Source: JACPPO01 sp965262505 (lineage in GTDB: Bacteria; Acidobacteriota; Vicinamibacteria; Vicinamibacterales; UBA2999). From it: a DNA stretch of 64,000 bases. Below, one piece after another: positions 11,497-21,442 of the stretch. Numbering within the stretch: position 1 is the first letter of the stretch; each line of letters starts with the position of its first letter. The position numbers and the translations under genes are program-made. The stretch covers positions 4,092,001 through 4,156,000 of the forward strand of contig CBDHFM010000030.1 in NCBI GenBank assembly GCA_965262505.1, in the 5' to 3' direction. Under the pieces are notes generated by a model, which did not search any database, was not told the origin of the DNA, and saw only the letters and a list, made by a program, of their open reading frames with translations.

Positions 11497-12633
11497 TTAC
11501 TGGGCGCTGAGTGATTCGAGGATGCGTTCCAGGGGTTCCTCGAGGACGGCGGCAACAATTTCATGGCCTGCTGCATTGCAATGATCATCGCCTGCAATAA
11601 TTACACGCTCTGTGGGGACGTCGGTGCGTGCAAACCCCTCCAGGGCGTCCACACATGTAATGGCATTCTCGACACAGAATTGAAGGAGCCCCTCGCGCAG
11701 TAGGGTGGAGGACACGGACGGCTTCTCCGCGGCCTCCATCTTTCTCAGTGCAATTTGCTCCATCGAGGGCAGTAGCAGAATCACAGGAACGGCGTTCTGG
11801 TTTCTGATGGCTGTGACGAAATCGCGATAGATGGCCAAGGCCAGCGGTAGCGACGAACCGTCGGTGTCATCCGAAGGGACGAATCTGTCCCGTTCCACGG
11901 CATTGGCCAGCGTGACTCGAAGAAGGGTCAGCAGGTGTGAACGATCTTGCAGCCACCGATACGCTCGGCGCTCTGAGAATCGTCTGAAAGCAGAAGGTCG
12001 ATATGGGACGTAGACCAATCGGTCGCTTTGCAATCGAAATGCGTTGAGGGGTCGCGTCACATCATCGAGGTCGTTTCCGAAGACGGCAATGACCACGATT
12101 CGAGGTGAGTACTTTCGTCCCTCTTCCTGGAATAACAGGTATTGCTCACTTGGGCCGGAATTGGCGACGCCAAGGTTCAAGACGTCGATGTGCGCCATCT
12201 TCCGACGCAATGACTCTTGCGCGCGGTGGACAAAGGTATCCTTGTTGTCGACTCCCACTCCGAACGTAAGGGAGTCGCCGTGAACGACAATCCGCGTCTC
12301 CAAAGGTGATTCGTACGCTTCGTCCTGTTCGGCTCTCAATCCCTGACGATTGGTACGAATACGGTATCTCTCTCCTTCGGTGCTCTTCACCGTATCCATA
12401 TTCGGGTAATGCCGGAAACGGTAAATCGGGTGGCTCACGTACCATGAGCTCAACACCTCGAGGTCTTGGGGAAGGGCGACCCGGACGAATACCTCGGCGA
12501 TCCCCAAACCGACAATGACGGACAGGCACGCGGCGGTTGTCTTCAGCAAGGTGCGTGGCGACGGTATGAACCGGCGTACTGAGCGCTCAGCACGATAAAG
12601 GATTGCAAGAGCCTCCGGGAAGAGCGATCTCAT
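11497..12633 (-). CDS. Membrane-anchored SGNH/GDSL hydrolase
   Basis: The 378-residue protein has one N-terminal membrane segment (about residues 30-50, TTAACLSVIVGLGIAEVFV) and then an SGNH hydrolase domain facing the periplasm. Block I is VVHGDSLTFGVGV (catalytic Ser), block II NLGVANSGPSEQ (Gly), block III VFGNDLDD (Asn) and block V DDHCNAAGH (Asp and His). Such proteins usually add or remove acyl groups on glycans or lipids. It starts three bases after the end of the methylase gene on the same strand. The substrate is unknown; the glycan genes nearby suggest a surface polysaccharide. Confidence 0.8.
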   Translation of the reverse strand: MRSLFPEALAILYRAERSVRRFIPSPRTLLKTTAACLSVIVGLGIAEVFVRVALPQDLEVLSSWYVSHPIYRFRHYPNMDTVKSTEGERYRIRTNRQGLRAEQDEAYESPLETRIVVHGDSLTFGVGVDNKDTFVHRAQESLRRKMAHIDVLNLGVANSGPSEQYLLFQEEGRKYSPRIVVIAVFGNDLDDVTRPLNAFRLQSDRLVYVPYRPSAFRRFSERRAYRWLQDRSHLLTLLRVTLANAVERDRFVPSDDTDGSSLPLALAIYRDFVTAIRNQNAVPVILLLPSMEQIALRKMEAAEKPSVSSTLLREGLLQFCVENAITCVDALEGFARTDVPTERVIIAGDDHCNAAGHEIVAAVLEEPLERILESLSAQ

Positions 12634-12636
12634 GGA

Positions 12637-13653
12637 CTAGGCTGTCTTACGCCGTCGTACGGTGCGCACGGTCAACATTCGACCGTTGGTCCTGCTCGGG
12701 AGAGATGCCTTCGCAGCCACATTGGTCACGATCAACTCGTCTACGGGACCGCGTGCGGACGCTCGTGAGTTGATCGCGCGGCGCGCCGTCACGCGATGAA
12801 CTGCCAGCCCCGCCGCGCCGGCAGCAGGGCTCTTGTAGGCCGACTCTATCTCACGCGCGCAGGAATTCGACAGCACCACGTACGCTCCACGTCGGCCGGC
12901 TGCGATCACGGCCTGCTGCAGCCGTTCCTGATCGAATACCGTGAATCCACCGGCCGTGTACTGCGCAAAGCTGGCAGTGCGGCTGATCGGCGCGTACGGA
13001 GGATCGCAGTAGACGAAGTCGCCCGTGCGTGCATCAGCGAGCACGTCTGCAAAGGAAAGGCATTCCAAGGTCACGCCGTCTGCAGAGAATGCCTGTGCCA
13101 CGGCGCGCAGGCGCTCGGCGTCGCAGATGCGGGGGTTGACGTAGCGCCCTGCCGGCACGTTGAACCCGCCCTGCCGATTCAGTCGGAATAGTCCATTGAA
13201 ACCAGTTCGGTTGAGATAGATTAGCATCGCCGCCAGTTCTGGCGTGTAGGCGACTTCGCTGCCTGGTCCGCTAGCGGAAACCCGCGCTGTCGCCCCACCG
13301 CGCCGGCGTGCGCGGCGGGGATCTCGACCCAGACGTGCCGGGTTGAAGCGGCGGTCGCGGACGTCGTAGTAACACGCTACTCCACGTACGCGGTGTTCCT
13401 CCGCCAGGGCCTCGAGCGCGGCGATCACGGCTTCGGTCTCATCGCGCACCGCACAGCAGCCCATGAGATCGACGTTCACGTCAACCAGTCGCGCGCGGCG
13501 GCCTTCGAGGCGGCCTGCCGCGTACAAGTCGAAGAACACGGCGCCGCTGCCGACGAACGGCTCGATATAGCGATCGAAGGAGGCGGGGTAGTGCCGGCGC
13601 AGCGCCGGGAGCAGTTGACGCTTGCCGCCGGCCCATTTCAGCAGCGGGCGCAT
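12637..13653 (-). CDS. Dam/D12-class adenine-specific DNA methyltransferase
   Basis: It probably transfers a methyl group to N6 of adenine. Motif X/N-terminal block LLKWAGGKRQLLP, SAM-binding motif I EPFVGSGAVFFDL, the YLNRTGFNGLFR block and catalytic motif IV YCDPPYAP are all present, in the alpha-class order of Dam and DpnM. I chose the ATG at 13653 because the family begins at the WAGGK block; the frame is open to 13761 but would then overlap the divergent aminotransferase start. Residues 100-125 from this start (Arg/Gly-rich) come from a palindromic stretch that separates two conserved blocks. No restriction gene is adjacent, so it may be a solitary methylase. Confidence 0.85.
   Translation of the reverse strand: MRPLLKWAGGKRQLLPALRRHYPASFDRYIEPFVGSGAVFFDLYAAGRLEGRRARLVDVNVDLMGCCAVRDETEAVIAALEALAEEHRVRGVACYYDVRDRRFNPARLGRDPRRARRRGGATARVSASGPGSEVAYTPELAAMLIYLNRTGFNGLFRLNRQGGFNVPAGRYVNPRICDAERLRAVAQAFSADGVTLECLSFADVLADARTGDFVYCDPPYAPISRTASFAQYTAGGFTVFDQERLQQAVIAAGRRGAYVVLSNSCAREIESAYKSPAAGAAGLAVHRVTARRAINSRASARGPVDELIVTNVAAKASLPSRTNGRMLTVRTVRRRKTA
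13264..13320. repeat. Palindromic insertion inside the dam-like gene
   Basis: The perfect palindrome TCCGCTAGCGGA (13266-13277) is followed by arms CCCCACCGCGC and GCGCGGCGGGG (one mismatch) around CGGCGT. The stretch is in frame and encodes the extra Arg/Gly-rich loop. The core is related to the TCCGCGTTAGCGGA palindrome inside mrfB. Confidence 0.65.
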
Positions 13654-13759
13654 GGATGTCGAGGCTCCGGCAGGCACGCGTGACTTATCGGCGCCTGACG
13701 TGCCGCTCTTGAACCGGGGCACATCTGGACGGTAGCCGATCGGGTATTCTGCCTGAGCC

Positions 13760-14884
13760 ATGGCGATCCAGGTGTGGGACTATCGCGCGGAGTACGAGGA
13801 AGAGCGTGACGACATCCTGGCGGCCGTAGACCAGGTCATGCGCTCCGGGCGGCTGATCCTCGGCGAGAGCGTCCGGTCGTTCGAACAGGAACTCGCGGCG
13901 TACTGTGGAGTCGGGTACGGCGTCGGCGTGAACAGCGGCACGGACGCCCTGATGCTTGCGTTGCGCGCCCTGGGCGTCCAGGCAGGCGACGAAGTCATTA
14001 CGACGTCGAATACTGCCATCCCCACCCTGTCGGCGACCGTGTCGGCCAACGGCACCCCCCGGTTCGTGGACATCGAGCCAGACACCTACCTGATGGACGT
14101 CGCCCAGCTCGAAGCGGCCATCACCCCGCGGACGCGCTGCATCATTCCCGTGCACCTGTTCGGGCAGTGCGCCGACATGGGCGCGGTGCGGGCCGTGGCC
14201 GACCGGCGCGGGATTCCCATCCTCGAGGACTGCGCGCAGAGCACCGGGGCCGAGCATCGCGGCCGGCGCGCCGGATCGATGTCACGGGTTGCCGCGTTCT
14301 CGTTCTATCCCACGAAAATCCTGGGCGCGTATGGCGACGGGGGGATGGTCCTCACGTCCGATGACGCCTTGGCGGCGCGGCTGCGGCGGCTCCGGGTATA
14401 CGGCACCGACCAGGCCTACTACGCCGAGGAGCACGGGCACAACTCCCGGCTCGATGAGATCCAGGCCGAGATCCTCCGGCGCAAACTGCGCCGCATCGAC
14501 CGGTACATCGAGAGGCGGCGCGTGCTGGCGCGGCGGTACAACGAGCAACTCCGCGACACTGGATTGATCCTGCCCACGACTAGGGAGGAGAACCGGCATG
14601 TCCATCACCTCTATGTGGTGCGGCATCCGGCCCGCCACGCCATCATCGATGCGCTGGCTGCCCGCGACATCATCGCCGGCATCCACTATCCGTGGCCGAT
14701 CCATACGATGCGCGGCTATGCCCATCTCGGCGACGGGGAGGGTTCGCTGCCTGTGACCGAGAAAGCCGCCGGCGAGGTTTTTTCGCTCCCGATGTACCCC
14801 TCGCTGGCCGACGCGGAACACGACCGCGTCTGCGGGGCGCTACGCGAGATTCTGTCGGGCCTAGGGGTTCAGTCCTCGATCTGA
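13760..14884 (+). CDS. DegT/DnrJ/EryC1/StrS-family sugar aminotransferase
   Basis: The family makes amino sugars, typically transferring an amino group from glutamate to a nucleotide-linked ketosugar with PLP. The 374-residue protein has the usual PLP-phosphate block NSGTDALMLALRALGV, the Asp-containing EDCAQSTGAEHRG block, the PLP lysine in SFYPTKILGAYGDGG (near residue 184) and the C-terminal GIHYPWPIH block. The start overlaps the outer limit of the divergent methylase frame; the 3-prime end overlaps gmhA by 16 bases. The exact sugar cannot be read from sequence. Confidence 0.92.
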   Translation: MAIQVWDYRAEYEEERDDILAAVDQVMRSGRLILGESVRSFEQELAAYCGVGYGVGVNSGTDALMLALRALGVQAGDEVITTSNTAIPTLSATVSANGTPRFVDIEPDTYLMDVAQLEAAITPRTRCIIPVHLFGQCADMGAVRAVADRRGIPILEDCAQSTGAEHRGRRAGSMSRVAAFSFYPTKILGAYGDGGMVLTSDDALAARLRRLRVYGTDQAYYAEEHGHNSRLDEIQAEILRRKLRRIDRYIERRRVLARRYNEQLRDTGLILPTTREENRHVHHLYVVRHPARHAIIDALAARDIIAGIHYPWPIHTMRGYAHLGDGEGSLPVTEKAAGEVFSLPMYPSLADAEHDRVCGALREILSGLGVQSSI

Positions 14885-15441
14885 GACCCGCACAGCGTCT
14901 TCGTGACCATGTGCCCGAACATCAGGTGGACGTCCTCGCACAACTGCATGTCGAAGGACGGCACCCAGACGCTGCGCTTCGCGATGCGCTTCAGGGTGCC
15001 CCCGTCGTAGCCGACAACGGCCAGCGTGTCTGCGCCCGCCTGGTTCGCGTACTCAACGGCTTTCACGACGTTCGAGGAGTTGCCGCTGGCGCTGACCGCG
15101 ATGACGAGGTCGTCCTTGTCGAGGATGGCTTTGAGCTGGCCAGCGAAGATCTCGTCATAGCCCACATCATTGGCGAACGCGGTGACCATCCCGATGTTGT
15201 CGCACAGCGAAATCCCGCGAAACTTCCTGCCCGTCGCGAGACTCACCATCTTGTTCCAGTCGGTGATGTAATGCGACGCCGCGTACGCGCTGCCACCGTT
15301 GCCGCACGTGATGATCTGCCCGCCGGCCTGGAACTTGGTGTTCACGAGGTCGATGCCGGCTTGAAACGCCTGCTCGTCCAGCTTCGACGCCAGGCGCGCG
15401 TGCGCTGCTAGGTAATCGGGGATGGAAAAGCTAGCGCTCAC
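14869..15441 (-). CDS. gmhA: SIS-domain sedoheptulose-7-phosphate isomerase (GmhA-like)
   Basis: GmhA converts sedoheptulose 7-phosphate to D-glycero-D-manno-heptose 7-phosphate for LPS core or S-layer heptose. The 190-residue single SIS domain has the phosphate-binding GNGGSAYAASHYITD block, SASGNSSNVVKAVEYA and the C-terminal EDVHLMFGHM helix whose Glu and His bind metal in GmhA. Its size is right for GmhA rather than for longer SIS sugar isomerases. The rest of the heptose pathway is not in this window. It converges on the aminotransferase gene with a short overlap. Confidence 0.85.
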   Translation of the reverse strand: MSASFSIPDYLAAHARLASKLDEQAFQAGIDLVNTKFQAGGQIITCGNGGSAYAASHYITDWNKMVSLATGRKFRGISLCDNIGMVTAFANDVGYDEIFAGQLKAILDKDDLVIAVSASGNSSNVVKAVEYANQAGADTLAVVGYDGGTLKRIAKRSVWVPSFDMQLCEDVHLMFGHMVTKTLCGSQIED

Positions 15442-15475
15442 CGCTCATTTACCCTCCACGCGCGATTGCGCGACG

Positions 15476-16708
15476 TCAGTGACCCAGCTTAGCGATTAAT
15501 GGCCAACCGAGCCATCGCGAAGATTCTGGCCCGATACAGACTCGTACACAAAGCGGTGTGAGAAGCGATGAGGCAATTGCCGCAGCGATTTCGCGGTGAC
15601 CAGCTGGGTCGGGATGCATGTCGTACGGGATGCTGGCTTGCCCGAGACGCGTCAGATCAAGCGTCGCAACGCCGTCGCGGCCGAGCGCGTAGACAAGATC
15701 CGGCGGAAAGCTTACCGGCGGAGAACCCTCTCCGTCGCCCAACAGAATCACGCCAAACGTCACGCCTTTCGCGCGGGTCGCAGCGGCCATCGCGCCGATT
15801 GTCGCCCCCGCGAGCCGGGCCTCTTCGTCCAGCAGCTCCGGCGTTTCAGGGACACGGCGGTCATAAAGGTCGCGAGGCACGAACACGCCGTCGATGAACT
15901 CGAGGCGTCGCCGCTGTCCGCGCACCAGAGGCGACCGCAAATGAGACCGACGTAAGTCATCAGGAACAATCGAGACGACGACGGCGTCGGGCAAGGGCGG
16001 GCGCGCGAGCAGGTCCGTCAGCGCCAGGTAGCACTGGGTGAGCCCCCAACCGTCGACACCAGCGTTGACGATTCGGAGGTCGGTCCAGTATTCGGTCGCG
16101 AGTACGTACGGATAGGGTTCGTCATCTTCGACGGCCCACCCGAAGGTGAATGAATCGCCGAGAAACACCACCGTCCCACGCGGCGATGCGGGGCTCGGCA
16201 TCGTGCGATGACCGTCCGCGTCAATCGTGTAGGTGGCCGTGAAGCCGCGGGCACGTTCCCTACCCACCGCGTTCGGAACGTGTACGTAGCCGTACCGATC
16301 GTCCAGCCGATGGATCGCCTGCAGCTGATTCGTCCGATTGACGACGGTGAACAGGCCTTGCCTGACAGGGAGGAGGAACGACTTGATCGGATCGGCGACG
16401 TTGACGCCGAGCACGGAGAGGAGGATCAGGCCAGCGCTTGACGCAGCGAGCGCCGTGACGGATGCAAGCGTCACACGCGGGTCGAGGCGAGCCGTCAGTC
16501 GCCGAAGCACGATGAATCCGGCAGCCACCATGACCAGGATGACCCGATCGACGTCGAATGTAGGGTCGATGTGGAATTGTCTGTAGAGAACACGTGAGGC
16601 GACGAGGTATGCCAGTACGGCGATACTGCCCACGTCACACGCCGCGGTCAGCGCGGTCCGCAGCGTCTGGCGCGGCCCAACAGGGCGCAAGTCACCGAAT
16701 TCGGGCAT
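15476..16708 (-). CDS. Multi-pass membrane SGNH hydrolase-like protein
   Basis: The first 125 residues contain about three hydrophobic segments (for example VGSIAVLAYLVASRVL and VILVMVAAGFIVL), followed by an SGNH domain. Block I is VFLGDSFTFGWAV, then NAGVDGWGLTQ, and block V YDMHPDPAGHREIA. Block III is degenerate (VSIVPDDLRR without an obvious GxND), so catalysis may differ. The domain plan matches the other SGNH protein at 11497-12633, and both flank the amino-sugar and heptose genes. A role in acylating or deacylating an envelope glycan is inferred. Confidence 0.72.
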   Translation of the reverse strand: MPEFGDLRPVGPRQTLRTALTAACDVGSIAVLAYLVASRVLYRQFHIDPTFDVDRVILVMVAAGFIVLRRLTARLDPRVTLASVTALAASSAGLILLSVLGVNVADPIKSFLLPVRQGLFTVVNRTNQLQAIHRLDDRYGYVHVPNAVGRERARGFTATYTIDADGHRTMPSPASPRGTVVFLGDSFTFGWAVEDDEPYPYVLATEYWTDLRIVNAGVDGWGLTQCYLALTDLLARPPLPDAVVVSIVPDDLRRSHLRSPLVRGQRRRLEFIDGVFVPRDLYDRRVPETPELLDEEARLAGATIGAMAAATRAKGVTFGVILLGDGEGSPPVSFPPDLVYALGRDGVATLDLTRLGQASIPYDMHPDPAGHREIAAAIASSLLTPLCVRVCIGPESSRWLGWPLIAKLGH

Positions 16709-16768
16709 TGCCTGGCGATGGTACCATGCGGGCTGTCGGATGCCGGGCGCCTGGACGCCTGCGATTCA

Positions 16769-16841
16769 CGGCCGGGGGGGGGATCGAACCCCCAACCCGC
16801 AGATTAAGAGTCTGCTGCTCTGCCAATTGAGCTACCGGCCT
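16769..16841 (-). tRNA. tRNA-Lys(CUU)
   Basis: The minus strand shows the GGCCGGTAGCTC start, D-arm, anticodon stem GCAGA/TCTGC with loop CTCTTAA (anticodon CTT), and T-arm GGGGGTTCGATCCCCC. CCA is not encoded. The acceptor stem does not close cleanly: nine consecutive G (plus strand 16774-16782) leave one extra C between T-arm and acceptor. A homopolymer length error or a slightly defective gene is possible; the ends are uncertain by one base. Confidence 0.88.
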
Positions 16842-17285
16842 ACGAAAGAGGGATTGTATCTCACGCGTCGCGTCCCGCCGCGGGCGCGTTGCGTGGCGCC
16901 TGGATCGGGCCGGTCAACGTGGTGCCGGAGAAGGCGATGCGAACGGAGTGTCCTGCGTAGCGACCTCGGATCGAACGAGGTCGAGAGAGCACAATTAGGA
17001 TGAATCAAATCCGAAAAGTCGATTGTGTATTATGTCCGAACTCTCAAGTGCCTTGGACATACGGAGCATAGACCTGATAAGAATTCTTGATTCGTAATTT
17101 ATCGATTTGTACCCGGATAAAGGCCGGGCTATGGTCGACAAGACTCGCCGCCAGGGGATGTAGAAATCGATTCCGACTCATACGGAAAGCTAGATGGCCG
17201 AAATCTAATTTCATAGCACTTCGCCAACTGTTGGGGCCATGGCGAGTTATTGTCAAGTCCAGGCACGAGACTCGTCCGATCGCCA
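16842..17285. other. Gene-free AT-richer spacer with one hairpin
   Basis: These 444 bases hold no convincing gene. A perfect 8-bp hairpin CGACCTCG/CGAGGTCG lies at 16961-16983 after GCGTAGCGACC, a sequence shared with the palindrome block in mrfB. From about 16990 to 17240 the composition is clearly more AT-rich than its surroundings. A minus-strand frame of 80 codons (17044-17286) crosses it, but has no recognisable motif. Confidence 0.5.
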
Positions 17286-18371
17286 ATGAAAATCACTGTC
17301 GTTCCCGCGCGTTTGCTCGCGCCTGAGCACGTCGAGCGTTGGGCAGCACTGCAGGAGGCAGACTTCGCGTTGTCGAGTCCGTTCCTGTGCCCCGATTTTA
17401 CGATGGCGGTAGCCGCGGTGCGCGACGGTGCGCACGTCGGAATCCTTGAGGAAGAAGGCCGAGCCGTCGGATATTTCCCGTATCAGCGAAACCGCTTTGC
17501 CATCGGTCACCCAGTGGGTGGCTCGCTCAGTGAGGCGCAGGCCGTCATCGTTCAGCCCGGCACGGATTGGGATGGCGTCGACCTTGTACGAGGCTGCGGT
17601 CTGGCCGCGTGGGAATTCACCCGTCTGCTTGCGTCGCAGATACCATTCGAGGCGTTCCATTACCGCCGGCGCCTTTCCGCCGTCATCGACGTGTCCAGGG
17701 GATACGACGCGTACGTGGCAGAGACCCGTCAGGCGCGTCATCCTCTCGGGCTCGCCCGAAAAGCACGCAAACTGGCGCGTGAAGTGGGACCGGTGCGATA
17801 CGAGCCACATAGCAGCGACCCGAAATTGCTTGAGATGCTCATGAAGTGGAAACTTCATCGGTACGCGGCCCACGGCTACCTTGACGCTTTTGCGATTCCG
17901 TGGGTGCGCCGACTATTCGAACGCGTCCAGGGGACACGAACGAGCCGTTTCGCCGGGATGTTGTCGGTACTCTATGCGGGAGATGACGTCGTAGCCGCGG
18001 ACATGGGCATACGTTCGCGCCGCATGTGGCATTCATGGGATTCCGCCTACAATCCGAAGTTCGCACGATATTCGCCGGGCCTGCTGCTCATGTTGGACAT
18101 GGCACGACATGCCGCCACGTCTGGATTGGCCGGTATCGAACTGGGCGGGTGCGACGAGCATCCGTATAAGCGGAGCTTGATGAACCGGTCCGTCATGCTG
18201 CTGGAAGGAACGGTCGGCCGCCTGCCAGTGATCGCGACCGCGGCCAGATGGCGGCACTCGAGCGGGAACCGGATCCGCCGGTCGCCACTCCTGCATTCCC
18301 CCGCACGGCGCGTGCTCCGCGCATACCGCTCCATCAAGCACGGCTTGCTCTATGAATCTTTCAACTTCTGA
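17286..18371 (+). CDS. BioF2/CelD-like GNAT-fold acyltransferase
   Basis: The 361-residue protein matches the acetyltransferase family with two GNAT-like halves (BioF2/Acetyltransf_6). Typical blocks are SPFLCPDF near residue 30, VGYFPYQRN, the basic RKARKLAREVG segment before the second half, WHSWDSAYNPKFARYSPGLLLMLDM and ELGGCDEHPYKRSL. Relatives transfer acyl groups during capsule, exopolysaccharide or peptidoglycan work. I chose the ATG at 17286 because the family begins there. It overlaps the following broken methyltransferase frame by 20 bases, so the two were probably one operon. Confidence 0.75.
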   Translation: MKITVVPARLLAPEHVERWAALQEADFALSSPFLCPDFTMAVAAVRDGAHVGILEEEGRAVGYFPYQRNRFAIGHPVGGSLSEAQAVIVQPGTDWDGVDLVRGCGLAAWEFTRLLASQIPFEAFHYRRRLSAVIDVSRGYDAYVAETRQARHPLGLARKARKLAREVGPVRYEPHSSDPKLLEMLMKWKLHRYAAHGYLDAFAIPWVRRLFERVQGTRTSRFAGMLSVLYAGDDVVAADMGIRSRRMWHSWDSAYNPKFARYSPGLLLMLDMARHAATSGLAGIELGGCDEHPYKRSLMNRSVMLLEGTVGRLPVIATAARWRHSSGNRIRRSPLLHSPARRVLRAYRSIKHGLLYESFNF

Positions 18372-18520
18372 AGCCGCCCAAGAAGCTGCAGTTCTTCTGC
18401 GCAAGATTAGGGCCAAAGGTCTTCAAGGAACCTGTCGCGCCGTCGCGGATCGGGTCGAGGAATGGGTTCTGGAGAGCTACTTCGAGTGGACCTTGGGGAT
18501 CGCCACCGCCGGAAGGATTT
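18352..18520 (+). pseudogene. N-terminal stub of a probable SAM-dependent methyltransferase cut by IS701
   Basis: The frame begins inside the end of the acyltransferase gene and runs about 56 codons before the CTAG duplication of the IS701 element. The segment VEEWVLESYFEWTLGIATAGRI resembles the stretch (W-F-D-x-R-Y-G-I-D-T-x-G) that precedes the catalytic domain in many glycan-locus methyltransferases. Nothing on the far side of the two IS elements continues it, so the 3-prime part was lost in a rearrangement. The family call is tentative. Confidence 0.5.
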
Positions 18521-18524
18521 CTAG

Positions 18525-19949
<1,425 letters not shown>

Positions 19950-19955
19950 CTAGTA

Positions 19956-21415
19956 CCTCGCCGCAGTGGATCTGACCGGTTCACGCGGCGGCTTTGGCCC
20001 GACCAGCGGGTTGCGGATACACACGGCCGAGCTTTTCGCGAGCACGGTCGACTGTAAACATCCAGTGGATGCGCGCCTTCTCGTCATTGCGCCGTTGCTC
20101 CCATGCCGCGATCTCCTTGATGAGGATCGCCTTGGCAGGGATCCGACGATCGAGGCACTGCTTGACCATCACGCCGATTTCGATCTCGACCATGTTGAGC
20201 CAGCTGGCGTGTTTCGGCGTGAAGTGAAACTCGAGCCGACGGAGAATCCGTCGTGCCTCGGCGGGATCGAAGGCGTGGTAGAGCGCTGCCGCTGAATGTG
20301 CCGAAAGATTGTCGAGCACCACACGGATCCGTTCGGCCTCCGGGTAGTGCTCATCGACGAGATCGCGCATGCACTCTGCGAAGTCGACGCACGTGCGTTG
20401 GTCGGTGACCTTGGCATGTCGCCAGGGGCGATTCACGTCTACGAACATGAAGACATTCGCCGTGCCGTTGCGCACGTACTCGTAGTCGACTCGTCTGGGC
20501 TTCCCGGGCTTGGCCCGAATCGGGACACGCGCTTCGCCGATCAGTTGCCGGGGTGTTTCATCGAAGCCGACGACCGGTCGCCGCGGATCCGGCGGCTCGG
20601 CGTAGAGATCGAGGACGTCTTCCATTCGCGCCACGTACTCGGCGTTGACCGTCGGAATGCACCACATCTTCTCCTGCCACGGCTTCAGCGCCATCTCGGC
20701 AAGCCGGCGACCCACCGTGTCGCCCGACAGGGCCTCGTGCGAGGTGAGTCGCACCATCTCGCGGGCCAGGAGATCCAGTGTCCATCGCGCACGCCCGGAG
20801 GGTGGATGTGAGCAAGCGACCGCGACCAGGAGGGCTTCATCGCTGGCGCCGAGCTTGCGCGGCGCGCCGGGACGGGGCACTTCGCGGAGCGCTCGGTCCA
20901 GTCCTTCCTCGACGAAGCGTTGCTTGGTCCGGTACACGGTCGACGTGCCGACACCAACGTTGAGCGCGATCATCTCGTCGGTGGATGTGGCGTCCGCGGC
21001 GAGGAGAATCTGCGCCCGCTTGATCTTGCGAACCGCCCCCTGGCCGCCGCTCACAAGCGCCTGAAGCTGTTGCTGTTCATCGTAGGTCAGCGTGATGCGA
21101 TAGCGTATGTGCATGGACATCTTGGATCACCTTCCCGATCCCGTGTCCAGCCGTTCATCACCGAGATTCACCCAGAAGCAGGGCCAGTACCTAGCCTTCC
21201 TCTACACGTACACGCTCCTTCACCGAACGCCACCGGCCGAAGCGGACTTCCAACGGTTCTTTCAGGTCACGCCCCCGGCCGTCCACCACATGATCGTCGA
21301 GCTTGAGCGGCGCGGTCTGATCAGTCGGGTTCCACGCCAACCCCGGACGATCAAGCTGTTGTTGTCGGCAGAGGAACTACCCTCGTTGCAACCGATCAAA
21401 ACCACTGCGGCAAGG
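19956..21415 (-). mobile_element. IS630-family element with accessory winged-helix gene
   Basis: Terminal inverted repeats CCTCGCCGCAGTGG (left) and CCTTGCCGCAGTGG (right, complement) are bordered by TA on both sides (19954-19955 and 21416-21417), as expected for IS630. The element lies directly beside IS701: removing it leaves CTAGTACTAG at the junction. It holds a transposase on the minus strand and a divergent small gene. Confidence 0.88.
19981..21120 (-). CDS. IS630-family transposase
   Basis: The 379-residue protein has an N-terminal helix-turn-helix region (residues about 10-120, with GVGTSTVYRTKQRFVEEGL) and a C-terminal DDE_3 domain. The catalytic Asp is in VVGFDETP, the second in VVLDNLSAHS, and the Glu in HASWLNMVEIEIGVM. 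It is a single uninterrupted frame, unlike the frameshifted IS630 copy at 54977-56000, and is too different from that one to be the same element. Confidence 0.95.
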   Translation of the reverse strand: MSMHIRYRITLTYDEQQQLQALVSGGQGAVRKIKRAQILLAADATSTDEMIALNVGVGTSTVYRTKQRFVEEGLDRALREVPRPGAPRKLGASDEALLVAVACSHPPSGRARWTLDLLAREMVRLTSHEALSGDTVGRRLAEMALKPWQEKMWCIPTVNAEYVARMEDVLDLYAEPPDPRRPVVGFDETPRQLIGEARVPIRAKPGKPRRVDYEYVRNGTANVFMFVDVNRPWRHAKVTDQRTCVDFAECMRDLVDEHYPEAERIRVVLDNLSAHSAAALYHAFDPAEARRILRRLEFHFTPKHASWLNMVEIEIGVMVKQCLDRRIPAKAILIKEIAAWEQRRNDEKARIHWMFTVDRAREKLGRVYPQPAGRAKAAA

Positions 21416-21421
21416 TACTAG
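21107..21421 (+). CDS. IS630-associated winged-helix (LexA/MarR-like) protein
   Basis: This 104-codon frame (an ATG at 21113 is equally good) is divergent from the transposase and overlaps its start by a few bases. Residues 20-85 read as a winged helix: FTQKQGQYLAFLYTYTLLHR, PAEADFQRFF, then PPAVHHMIVELERRGLISRVPR. That arrangement is like the LexA DNA-binding domain. The stop codon is supplied by the flanking DNA just beyond the right inverted repeat. It may regulate the transposase; that is inference from position. Confidence 0.65.
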   Translation: MCMDILDHLPDPVSSRSSPRFTQKQGQYLAFLYTYTLLHRTPPAEADFQRFFQVTPPAVHHMIVELERRGLISRVPRQPRTIKLLLSAEELPSLQPIKTTAARY

Positions 21422-21442
21422 ACCCAGTTACCCTAACGGGAC

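Noticed and set aside
12637..13653. Restriction-modification system around the Dam-like methylase
   Set aside because: Neighbours are an SGNH hydrolase and a sugar aminotransferase; no endonuclease gene is seen.
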